Below, in pieces: positions 12,001-23,008 of a stretch of 64,000 bases of DNA. The notes beneath the pieces were generated by a model. That model was given only the letters and a program-made list of their open reading frames with translations. It was not told the DNA's origin and made no database searches. Source of the DNA: Apis mellifera (Eukaryota; Arthropoda; Insecta; Hymenoptera; Apidae). The stretch spans positions 2,225,001-2,289,000 of the forward strand of contig NC_037644.1 in the NCBI RefSeq assembly GCF_003254395.2, given 5' to 3'. Made by a program: the position numbers and the translations under genes. Within the stretch, counting starts at the first letter, position 1, and each line of letters begins with the position of its first letter.

Positions 12001-12560
12001 ACGATGTATCTTCGTTAATAATCTAAATGGTTTCTCTCATTCGTCGGATGAGGGTAATATGTTTGTGTATTTTCTGCTCGATAAAAAATGGAAAATTTGT
12101 TAGATATTTTTAGAAATAGGAAACGTTTCCAGTTTGTCAAATCGATATAAAAGAGATCGTTTAAAAATTAAACGATTATATTTAAATATCTCGCGATAAT
12201 ATTATTATTGTGTTTTAAAATTCAGTATTATTCAAAGAAAGTCTATCCTTCGTTTCTTTAATTTATCCTTTTTTGCTAATAGCATTCATGCAATAATTTC
12301 CCATGCTTTCTCGAGTTACAACTCCCCATTTAAAACAAACTGGGCAAATGGCTTCAATTCTCATAAAAACGAGTCACTTCCTTTCGTTTAAATTATCGTA
12401 TATATTTAGAACACACGCCACGTTGCAATATAAATCTATCTATTGAAATTTTCACGCCAATAACCCTTAAAAAAGAAAAAAAAAGAAAAAGAAAAAAATT
12501 CATAAATACTTTACGAGATATTCCGTTTTAGAATATATTCTTCTACATAACTTATGCATA
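9074..12560. other. non-coding region with small GC-richer islands
   Basis: No exon is supported. The stretch alternates AT-rich DNA with GC-richer pieces at about 9090-9370 and 11500-11900. It may be part of the first intron of the minus-strand LRR/Ig gene, since that gene has an unplaced 5' exon. A G run occurs at about 10160 and a poly-A run at about 11093-11110. Confidence 0.4.
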
Positions 12561-12568
12561 AAGTTAAA

Positions 12569-12588
12569 AGAGAGAGAGAGAGAGAGAG
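12569..12588. repeat. (AG)n microsatellite
   Basis: This is an uninterrupted dinucleotide run of ten AG units. Confidence 0.95.
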
Positions 12589-12639
12589 CATTCGAAAAAT
12601 AAAGGAATGATAAAAATAAAATAAAGAGAGGAAACGTAT

Positions 12640-15200
12640 GCAGACAGGAAACTTGGATGTATCGTGATATTCGATCCAAGGGAAAGCGGAAGCCTCTCCA
12701 CTCTCTTTCTCTAACGATGCTCGGCTTATTCTTACTTGAGCGTCTCCTTTGGCCGCCACTAAGCATGCCGTCTGCGAATCTGAATGGGGCCGTCATGCCT
12801 GCGTGGACGCTTCCATTGTTTCTCAGGGGCTTTCATTTCGCCGACGGGTCCTCCTTCGGCCATCACAAAGCCATTGTTGCCCGGGACTTCTTAGATTTCA
12901 TTCTGATTAAGCAGCGCCGACCGTCCCACGCTGGCCCACTTTTCCAATTACAACTCTGCCTGTACAACGCGCGCACCGATTAATCTGCGACGAAAACAAA
13001 TCGTCCTGCAACGATTATGCGCATCCTCTTATCGTCTCTACACGTCTCCTTCCCCCTCTGCAAAGCAATGTTTCAGTTTTGGAAAACGATAATAATGAAA
13101 AAAAGCAAAAAAGAAGCGTGTCAATGAACATTTTGTCATCCCATCTCTGATCGAGATAAAAATTACGCGGTTTTTTCTCTCTCTATAGAAAGAGAAATTG
13201 TGATTTTTATAATTATGCGGAATTTCGAAGGTTTGGGAGAAAAGGAGAAATTCGACGAGCCCGGCTTCGAGGCAACGCACACTAAGAGACATATTAATTG
13301 CTGACGTGCGCTAATGGCATGCACGCGTAATGCGCCGCAAAATTTATATCGATCATAAATTAGTCGGAAAGTCGCCCAGGAGCCGGCCAATAACTCTCGA
13401 ATATCGATGGAAATTTCGAATCGAAAATACGATCGGCGACAAAATGTTGAGCGACGATTAACCATCAACGATGACGAATGCACGATCGAATTCATATAAA
13501 TAATTTACAATCTTACTTTGAAAAACGGGATAGTATTGAAAAAAAAAAAGAAAGAAAGAAACTTATGAAACGAGAAATATCGTACTGGTCGTTGAAAGAG
13601 GTACTGGTGGTTAGGTTGATACAGGTTCGTTAGGAAGCAGTGGGTGGCCAGAGGCTGTTCGACGCTCGATTCGACGCTCGATTACTCGAATCGACTGTGC
13701 CACGGGTCCTCACGGTGTCGTGTACGTGTCACTCGACTCCCCCGAGCGAGCTTTCGAGTGCATCGACCGCGGCAAATTCGCTTATACCACGTACTTGCAC
13801 GAGAATCTGCGGACGCGACGAAAAATCCGTACGTTGCTCGCGACCTGGCCTGACCAATCGTGGCGCCGTTCACTGGCTCGTTGAAAAATTAAACGCGAGA
13901 GAGCACACTGTACACCGTTGTATCCCTACTTCACTATCCGTCTTCCTTCCCACTTTCCGTATCTCTTTACTTTTCCTCTTTACCGTTTCCCCCTCCCCTC
14001 CTTCTTTATTCTTCCAGGAGATCTCGTCCTTTTGTTTATACATCCACCAAGGAACAATCGTTTCGAACAGGTTTCATTCACTGAATCACGGATGAAAATC
14101 GAGGAGAAACATAGGCGGAAAAAACGCACTGTTGTAATACTGGGATCACATTTGACGGGTTCTCGATCGAACGAGTGGAAACGAAGCCCGCAGAAAAGCG
14201 AGAAACGGAGCGACACGGGAGCTGCACTTGTCAGCTTCCTCTCCACGCGTAGTCTCGAGGCGCGTGAACGTGTATTCGCCCGTTCTCACGGGAGGACACC
14301 CCCCACCTGGTACGCGGGGTCGTCGACTGGCATCGACGAGCTCTTTTCTATTATCCTCTCGGCCGATCAATCAATCCGGTCGTGTAAGACCTTTCGCGGA
14401 TAAGAACGAGCCACCATCTCAACAGTAGTCCACTATCGTTATTCCCTCTTGGCTAGCCTCGAATCTCGAAATGGATGATGGGAGAGGAGAGCTAGCGACC
14501 ACGCCGCTCCATTCAGGATCTTCATCCCCCAAGTTCTCGCTACGGCACACGAGAGACGAGGTGGCAAGTACGGATCCCACATATACACACATACACGTAC
14601 ACAGGGGCACACGCACACGAAGAACAAGACGCACGAATACGCGATTTTCACCACGAAAAAGATTCGGTTGGGAGGACGCCTATTTTCCTTTACATACGCG
14701 TTCCAGGATTGCGAAATACCCGCGATTCGATGCCACGCACAACCTGCCACACGAAACCTGCAGATTTGCCGCAGAGGCAAGAGACACGGTGCCTCCGTAT
14801 CCCCGGTATCTGTTCCTCTTGCTTCCCCTTCCCTTTCATGCCCCTCTATGATCAGAACCCCCTCCTTTTCCTCGCCCATCATGGTGGACGGTCGTTTCAC
14901 CGCCCTCTTGCTTCCTCGTTACCCGTAGCTGTCCTCTTTTGTCCTCCCCTTGCGCCGCATAACCATCCGTGGGCAGCACTGTCGAATTCCAGTTCCGTGA
15001 AAATTTCTCCTTTTCCTCACGCTAGCGCCCTCTTCGGGCCTCTACGATTTCTCAATCCCCCCCTCCTCTCTTTTTTCGGTTTAGACGAACGCTCGTCGCA
15101 ATTTCTTGCAAGCATCGATTAAACGATTCGATCAGCGTCGCGATTTTCGTCGATCGTGCATTGCAAGGGAAACGCGGCGACGAATATCGATCCGTGGATA
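12640..15200. promoter_or_regulatory. CpG-rich island cluster, candidate regulatory or 5' leader DNA
   Basis: Blocks at about 12640-13020, 13290-13450 and 13600-15130 are clearly richer in G+C and CpG than their surroundings. Open frames of 60-160 codons on both strands look like by-products of GC content: they are arginine- and serine-rich and overlap one another. The block at 13290-13450 contains several ATCGAT and TAAATT-type motifs. These islands lie upstream of the LRR/Ig gene on its strand, so one could hold its promoter or first exon. This is inference. Confidence 0.3.
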
Positions 15201-15551
15201 AATTTTGTTTCACGTTTTTGAAAGAAACATAACCTAAAAGGTGGAATACGCGGCGATATATTCAGTCACGATTTTGAGCGTACGAAGTAGGAGTATCTTA
15301 TCATCGTTAGTTCCTCTTTTACGGTCGATTTCTAACTTATCGACACGACGATAGCCCAAGTATCAACTCAAGTAGTACGTAATGGAGCCGTGGTGGTGCT
15401 GCGAGCGAGACTCGGAGGGAAATCCCCGAAGTCGACGAAACGCGTGAAATAAAGGGATATGGAATAGATCGATGGGATTACTTACATGGACGAATGTGTA
15501 CACGGAAGATAGGGTTTCGATGTCGCCATTTCCGTCTACGTTTTTCAGCAT

Positions 15552-15557
15552 TTTATT
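15552..15557 (-). terminator. candidate polyadenylation signal for the carbonic anhydrase-related gene
   Basis: AATAAA reads on the minus strand about 540 bases after the predicted stop at 16097. The sequence between is T-rich on the plus strand with a TTC run near 15710. No transcript evidence is available. Confidence 0.25.
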
Positions 15558-16096
15558 ACAAGAATATAGTATAAACTTTCGTTCGATATGTGTGTGTATA
15601 TGTATAGTATGTATGCATGTATGTCGTATGTATTCATGTATATGCAAGTGGTGGAAACGAGTGGGCGTGTACGCATGATCATTCATCACGCACAAATCTT
15701 TTAGTTTCTTCTTCTTCTTCTTCTTCTTTGTTTTTCTTATATCTTTTATACATAAAGAAATCTCGTGTCTCTCATTTCTCTATCCCCATTCCTATAGTTC
15801 TATTCATTCATCGTCATCAACGACCTCAAAACACAGGCCACGATAGTCATAGCTTTTTCGATAGTTGATCGATATACGTATAATAATATATCTTGTTAAT
15901 CTTACGTTTTTTTTTTTTTTTTGTTTTAACCTTATCTCCGCTAAATTGTAATCTATATATAGGTATATCTTCTGTACTGTGTCTCTCTCTGTGTAACTTG
16001 TCTCTGTGTATCTGCGTGTTCTTTGCGTGTGTTTTCTTTTTTTTTTTTTTTCTTTTTTTTTTTCTCGTTACTGGAAACATACTTGGCAGTTCACGT

Positions 16097-16420
16097 CTAA
16101 TAGTACAACGAAGCATTTTTCTTCTTTTTAATCTCTTTCTCTCTTTCTCTCGACATTCTGACCTCTCTTCTTTTCTCACTCGCTCGTACTCTCTCTTTCT
16201 TTCGTTCGTTCGCTCTCTCACTCTTTCCTCTCAACCATACGCGCCACGATGGCCTCTGCTCGATCTGATCGATACGATGACCACTGGTCGCGCTCATTAA
16301 TTGATATGTCAGTGGGTTTTCTATCCTCTTAACTGCGTGGCTCCAGTTTAACCCAGGGAAAGCGTAGTTCACCTCCAGCCACCCCCACAACTTGCCGAGG
16401 GGGTTATTTCCAGCTGTTGG
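16097..16420 (-). CDS. carbonic anhydrase-related protein, predicted exon 8 (C-terminus)
   Basis: A good acceptor (TTTGTTGCAG ending at 16421) is followed by an open frame in phase with exon 7. It would add residues 298-404. The first 65 or so residues are ordinary (PTAGNNPLGKLWGWLEVN and onward). The last 40 are a charged K/R/E tail encoded by a CT-rich repeat tract read on the minus strand, ending at TAA. Vertebrate CA10 has only about 22 residues after the matching point, with no such tail. A donor site inside this exon, or a different last exon, remains possible. If intron 7 were retained, the protein would end eight residues into it (VKNLIRAF). Confidence 0.45.
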   Translation of the reverse strand, partial: PTAGNNPLGKLWGWLEVNYAFPGLNWSHAVKRIENPLTYQLMSATSGHRIDQIEQRPSWRVWLRGKSERANERKKERVRASEKRREVRMSREREKEIKKKKNASLYY

Positions 16421-17313
16421 CTGCAACAAATACGGAAATAATGATGGATTATTTTGTGGTTAGGAAAATAGAACAAGTTCATTGGAATACGAAAGCCAGA
16501 ATTGACAATATCGATTGAAAATTAGTTGAAAAGAATGGTTTGATTTAGAAATGAATAAAAAAAGTAGAATAAGAATTGTAAAATTATTCCCATCCCCATT
16601 TTTTTAAAATTCTGATGATAAATAGTAGATTGATTAATTTTATGATTCAAAGATCACCATATCAGTCCAGAGCTAGTGATAGATATTTTTTAAATTTCTT
16701 ATAAACTAGTGAGATCCAACAACAAAAATTATTTTCCTTATAATAATGAAAATTAAAAGCTTTTCATTGACTTTTTAAAATCAAACACAATCTATTACCT
16801 ATTTATTATAATTATTCAAAATAAGAACTAAGAAAGTTAATCCATTAATAATCAATTGACATATAAATCTTTCTAATATTATCTTATATACATTAATTTA
16901 TCAAAAACTTTCTATCATTTCTTGCTCTCCATCCACATTGAAACCTTGATTACTCCCATCAATATGACAATTCTATTGTATCACCACTGTTGCCATTCCC
17001 ATCAACACCTGTAATATCAACCCGAATCGAGACAAAACGATCCAACTCCAACGATCACTTTTTCCCGTTGGAAAACTATAGAAAATTAGCCGGCAAAACG
17101 GTCGAGCAACAGTCATTCGAGCTTTTGTATCCGAACGAACTTTTCCCATTTCACGTGGCGAGGCAAGGTGGGGGAATACAGGCTTTTCATACCTTTGTAG
17201 TATATGTCCCTATTCATCGTCGGACAGTTCTTCGGTCCCTGAAGAGGAAAAAGTTTCCAGACAATTATACGGGGTTATCGCGAGGTTCAAAAAGCTCGTA
17301 TAAGGTTTTTTAC

Positions 17314-17442
17314 CTGAACGTTGAAGTCGATGTTTGTTCGAACGGGACGATGATGAAGCGGCTGCGGCGGTCTGAAATTATTCCCTAGTGGCGCGTTCGG
17401 ATGATCCTTGTCTCCTTGCATCAATTGTCGCAACGCGAGAAG
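17314..17442 (-). CDS. carbonic anhydrase-related protein, exon 7
   Basis: This exon of 43 codons encodes residues 255-297. It includes the motif NNFRPPQPLHHRPVRTNIDF, which matches the NFRPVQPLNNR...TNINF end of the CA fold in vertebrate CA10. The acceptor is CTTTGCAG|CTT and the donor CAG|GTAAAA. Both ends are in phase 0. Confidence 0.92.
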
Positions 17443-20400
17443 CTGCAAAGGAACGAAATGAATGTAAAACCTTTCTTCTTGCATCTTTGCATTCTTCTTT
17501 GCTCTCTTCTTACTCGGATGAAACCATCTTAATATCATTGAGAGAGTATTGAGATTACAAGGAGGAGCATGGAAATTGATCTCTTTGCTATTATTGCAAA
17601 TGGATTTTCAATTAGATCATTGAAATAAAATTGGAGAAATTTGTTTCTTAGAATTTTGTTTTTGATAGATTGTAGTTGTGATGAATACAATATTCTTTAC
17701 TATTTTTCTGCTCCTTATAATCTGAAAACCAGAAATTTAAATTAATTTAATTTTAAAATAATTTTTAAGAAATATTAAAATGTTCAGTGATTGGAATATT
17801 ATTATAATTCTTCTTTTTTTTTATTACAAAAGAAATCTAAGAAATTAAATTAAATGTAAAAATCTTTATTCTACAACACATATATAAAAGTTTCATTGAA
17901 ATAATTTTAATAAATGTAAGAAACAAGTAAAAGTTTTTAAAATAAGGATTTTAAAAATGATTTAATTGTAGATGCAAGTTAATTTGATTAAATTTGATAT
18001 AAATTAAAAATTCTGCTTTTTCCCTTCATCTTTGCATCTATAATGAACAAACAACTCCAATAAAATATTCATTATAGATATTGATTTATCGATTTTGAGA
18101 AACTCTAACACCGGCGATAAAAGTCCTTATTCTCATTGCCTTTGCATTCTGCTCTTTTGAAATGGCTTTTCCTCGTAACAGCTTAATTGCTTGAAAGTTA
18201 AGGTGGTACTCGCTTTAAATTTTCATCGGAATATTTGACGACGTGCCCTTTTTCGTATTTTAAATTTTCATTTTAATCCCGTTTGATTAAATAATCAGGT
18301 GTAAAGTTGGTTGCAATTAAGTTGATAAAAAATTAAGTAAAATCCACTTACAGTTTTAAGTATAGAAAATTTTTAAACGCGTCTTTATTTATTAATATCA
18401 AAACGTGATTTATGGATAACAATTTTTCTAGATCGTGGATTTTCATCGTAAATTCATATTCCCATGACCACCACAGAAAAAATGGATTTATTTTATTTAA
18501 ATTTTCCATAAACATATTAAAATTTTCAGAAATAGATATTATAGATTCGTACATCGTAAAATACGATGAATCATTAATATCGTATTTTTAATTTCAATTT
18601 ACACTTTAATTTTTAATTCGAGAAATAAGGAGATTGAAGAAGTTTAAAAATTAAATTAATAGAATAAAGAAACATTTGAATTAATGAGAAAACTCGAAAA
18701 GTTTGAGGAAATTAAAAAGAGAGAAAAAAAAGTTAGTCAGATAGAAATCTGAAATATTAATCCTTAATTTTCTTATCTTTGCGTCATAATTTTATTCTTA
18801 TACTTTATATTTCGATCAAACTTATCTTTCTCTCTTCGAAATATATTAGAAATCGCAAATTAATCTAAAACTGTTTAACGAATATATCAAAACACGAATA
18901 AAAGTTATATTTTCCAATAAAAAAAATACGATACAATTATCTTTGTACCATTTCAAAAATAATACAATTCTCCCTCCACTTGTAATTCATCTTTAATTTA
19001 ATCATATTTGTTTAAAAATAATACAAAAAATTCATAATTAAGTAAAACCCTGCGAATAATAAAAAATAACATTCTGTCTCTAACACCTCTCTACGTGTCG
19101 CTTATCTATTCCATTGACCCAAAAATCCGAATGAAAAATGAACGAGAGGCATTTCGCGTCTAAATTAGAAAAAAAAAAAAAAATCAGGTTTGGGAGCAGG
19201 TTAACAGGGGCTAATAATCGGCCCGTTGACATCCCGAAACGCTCTTTTCGCTCTAATGGAGGCCCAACGAGGATCAAGGGGCAAGCTTTTTAAAATATTC
19301 GATACACTGTGTGCACACCGGTGGTTTCCTCGGTTCGCCCTTTTCTCTCTCTCCCTTTCTCTTTCTTTTTTCTCTCAGGGTAACGAACAATACGCGTCGC
19401 ACGCGTACGTGTACGTTCCTCATCCGTATGCGCGTTATTTTGCATCCCTTTGATGCGATCCGGCCGGCCAACTTGGCCCGAAAAATACTAGCCGCGGAAT
19501 CTCGACGCCTCCGCTTTAGCAAGTATAATTCCTCGCACGCCACCGCCGCTGTCCCCGATAAATTTATTAAAATGCATTCGCCGCCATCCTGTACACGTAA
19601 ATCATCCCTTGCGAAAAGTGGTTGTTAAATCATCGATCAATCTCCCCCCCCTCCTCTATCGTGGACCCCCGATATATCGTCGGGGATAAATTAGTTTCGC
19701 CAGTGGAAGTTTCCGCGTGAAATTTTCGATCACCGAACTTTTAAAGGTTTTTCTTCTTCTTCTTTTAACGTTCTAACATTTTATTTCCGCCCTATACTTT
19801 TTGAACTTTTAAGAATTATGGAATTTGTTAAAATTTTTTATTTAAATTTAGATGTGAAAATTATGTTATAGGATTGATTGTTTGTTATGAATTATTGTTA
19901 TTTTATTATGGAGATGGGAAGAGGAGAAGAGAAGGAAGAATTTAATGGTAGAATTAATAATTAATATTAATAGAATAATGTTTAGTAAATTATAAGTTGA
20001 CATGTTTCATGATTGATCGAATTTCTGTTTTCTTATATTTTAATAAGAAAAAAAGTATTTTCTCGATCAGTCAATATGTCATCAATTGTTAATCATCGAT
20101 GAAATTCTTCGAGAAAGAAGAAGAATTAATTAATAGATATAATTACAATTAATTATGGATTTATATTACGATTAATTGGAAATATTACAAATTTATATAG
20201 ATGAATTTAAATTTTAAATTTATTTTTCTTATAATGTTCTATACAACTATAACGAATATCTACTTATTTATTCCTAAAATTGAAAATTGATAACTCATTT
20301 GTTATGATATGTCGAAAGTTTATCAATTTCGTGACATCTCCTGTCCGTTTATTAAAATCAGAATTATTCGGCTTTGAATAATCGTGGTGTTTCCCAGCAA

Positions 20401-22853
20401 AAGTGAGCCGATATTTATTTTTTCAAATAATATTTAAAATTTAACACTCGATTAAAAAATTAAATCATATTTCTGAAAATATTGTGAGATATGTTTAACA
20501 TTATTCGAAATTTTTTAATTTCTTAGAGTAAACATCCGATCGAATAATATTCATTTCATTACGCATTAATTTGGAATTTTAATCAGTTATCAATTTTCTT
20601 TTTTACCATAAAATGAAAAATCAAATAAGATTTTAACAATAATTATATTATTTCACTATAGTCAAAACAACCTGTTGAATCATATTTTAATTAATACTTA
20701 ATTACTTTCGATAAATCTGTTAATAAAAAAACCTGAAAATTTCGTTAGAAAAATCGCACCTCACCTTTTATATTATCTCCGCTGCCATTTAAAATTTCCA
20801 TTATACGTTCAAAGGATAATAAACGTATCGTAATCATCGAATTATCATACGATCCACAAACGATAGCACATTTTTTGTCCATCCCCAAATACCATTCTTC
20901 CACGAAAAGACAAATTCACCGGTGCCAATTTTTCAATTTTACCCTCCAATAAAGCGCCGATTTTATATCATCGAACGTATCGAGCGCTCCGTCCCGGGCG
21001 CAAACGGAATTAAAGTCATATCTCGTACACCGAGGGCGCGTCGAGATTAATCCCCGCTCTAAAGAGCGCAATTCGAAATCGTTCGACCGGCAAAACGACC
21101 TTTCCGCCGGCAAGTCAATATAGATCCCTGTTCATTATTCCCCGAGACGCTGTTTCTCAACGAGTTTGTTTTTCCTTCCCCTCCCCCCTCGAAAAACCAC
21201 GTTTACCCTCCCTCCCTCCCGATATCTCGAGTCTCTCGACGACGATACGAGTCGATTCCTCGGTCGGTAATATTAAAACACGAGGTGATAAAACAGGAGA
21301 GACGAAAGACGGCGTTTCCGATTTTCGAGAGATGTACAAACACGCGTAGGAGAGGCGTAAACGATCCATTTGGCTGATTGATCCGCCATTATGCCGCGAA
21401 TGCCAAGATACCGCGTTGTTCGAAAAATTATGCACGATGAAGAAACGAAGATCGAAATGGCAAATGGTTAACCTCAATTTTGACGATGTCTTTATGATCA
21501 GGTTAAAAGGTTGAACGATTAATTGTTCATCATCAATGGGATAAAATAAAAGATCGTTTTTCGTATCATCAATTCTTCATTTTAAAAAATATTACTATAA
21601 ATTCTACTATTATTAAAAGAATTAACTATTCGAAATAGTTGCACGATTATACTTAGAAATTTTTAAATATCATTAATTGATTACTCTTTCGTAACATCGT
21701 TTATTAAACGTTCTTCTTTTAAGATTTTAATCAACAAACACGAAAGGCAGAGATTAATTCGTTAAATACAATTTGCCAATTCTTGTTCGTCTCATAATTA
21801 AACCTAAGAAAAAGAAAAATCAAAATAAAAGACGAGGCAAGAATGAGAACGAAAAAGAAAAACGTATTAAGACATCAAAGCATTATACGGTTCGAGACGA
21901 TAAGAAACCCAACCCGTAAACCAATTTCCTCGGCCCGTGAGCATTACGTGTTCACAAAATTTCGCTCACCCTTGGCCACGCGAAATCGTTAAAAGAACAT
22001 CAGAAACTGGTTTCGTGCGTGAGTTACCGCGATTCTTCAAACCGTGCCAACGTCGGATACGAAATCCCAACTGTGACAGCCACGAGAACGAAATACTGTT
22101 CTAGATCGCGGAGAACGATTAAACGAGTCTTTCAATTGTTGCTAAAAGAAAAAAATAATAATTGCGAGTTAATTAAATATCATTTTTTTCTTTTTATATA
22201 ATATTTTGTTAATAACAATTTGATAAAACCGCGTGGTGAAAGTAATTTCTTCCTCGTTTTAATCGATTCTTGATCTTCGGCGCAACAAGATCGATGAGCA
22301 TCTATTCATTTCGAATGCTCCGACAATCATATTACGGAACCTTTCCTCGGCCAACTTCGGGTTAGTCATCGAACAATTGTAAACTAACCCTTATTCTCAG
22401 CCATAGAAAACGGATATCAGCAGAAATTGCATACCTATATAGAAAGTTCAAAGTTGACAGTAAACAACCTAAGTTCCCGCGAAGTTCTGGTAAACTGATA
22501 GCTTGTGATATTCAACAACTACTATTTCGTGATAATACATTTACTATTATCGATTATATTATTATATAATTACATCTTTTTAAATTGTAAAATTTTTCAC
22601 TTGAGAAAAAATACGCTATTTTGAAAAATCGAGTACAAAAATATCTTATTCGTGAAGTTATAACTTATTTCTAGAATTAGTCCCACGAATAAATATATTA
22701 ACATCTTTCTACAACGAATAATCTTCTTAAATTCTATTTCTATTCTTTTGAATCGAGTTAGATTGGAAATTGGCGGGAAAATTGAAAAGAAGTAATAACC
22801 CGCGCACGCGCATACGAGCTACACAAGATATTTCAAGATAGTTTCTCCCTCAC
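17443..22853 (-). other. intron 6 of the carbonic anhydrase-related gene
   Basis: This is the largest intron at 5.4 kb. Most of it is AT-rich. Two GC-richer islands at about 19430-19710 and 20880-21470 contrast with the background and may be regulatory. No exon in phase with the gene was found inside it. Confidence 0.7.
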
Positions 22854-23008
22854 CTGCTGCTTCGTGATGTATATCGGCTTGTTCAGGATGATCCACGTGG
22901 TGGTCTCGTGGCAGGCTGGCATCGTGATGGAGCCGTCGTACGTCATGTAATATTTCGTGTCCGGCAGCAGTTCCCGCACCACGAAACGTTTAATCTCCAT
23001 CGCCTGGC
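22854..23008 (-). CDS. carbonic anhydrase-related protein, exon 6
   Basis: This exon encodes residues 203-254 (the first codon is split with exon 5). It carries the strongly conserved CA block TYDGSITMPACHETTTWII and NKPIYIT, matching [20 protein letters not shown] in vertebrate CA10. The Thr in TTTWII sits at the position of CA2 Thr199. The donor is CAG|GTGAGG and the acceptor CACGCAG|GCC. Confidence 0.95.

Noticed and set aside
12500..12983. Frames of about 100 codons on both strands
   Set aside because: They are mutually overlapping, include the AG microsatellite, and have no family match.
14439..14900. Overlapping 150-codon frames on both strands
   Set aside because: This is a CpG-rich region with CA and CT repeats; the frames have no domain and mirror each other.
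15893..16300. 135-codon plus-strand hydrophobic frame
   Set aside because: Its Phe/Leu/Ser runs come from T-rich and CT-rich simple sequence, and it lies opposite the last carbonic anhydrase-related exon.
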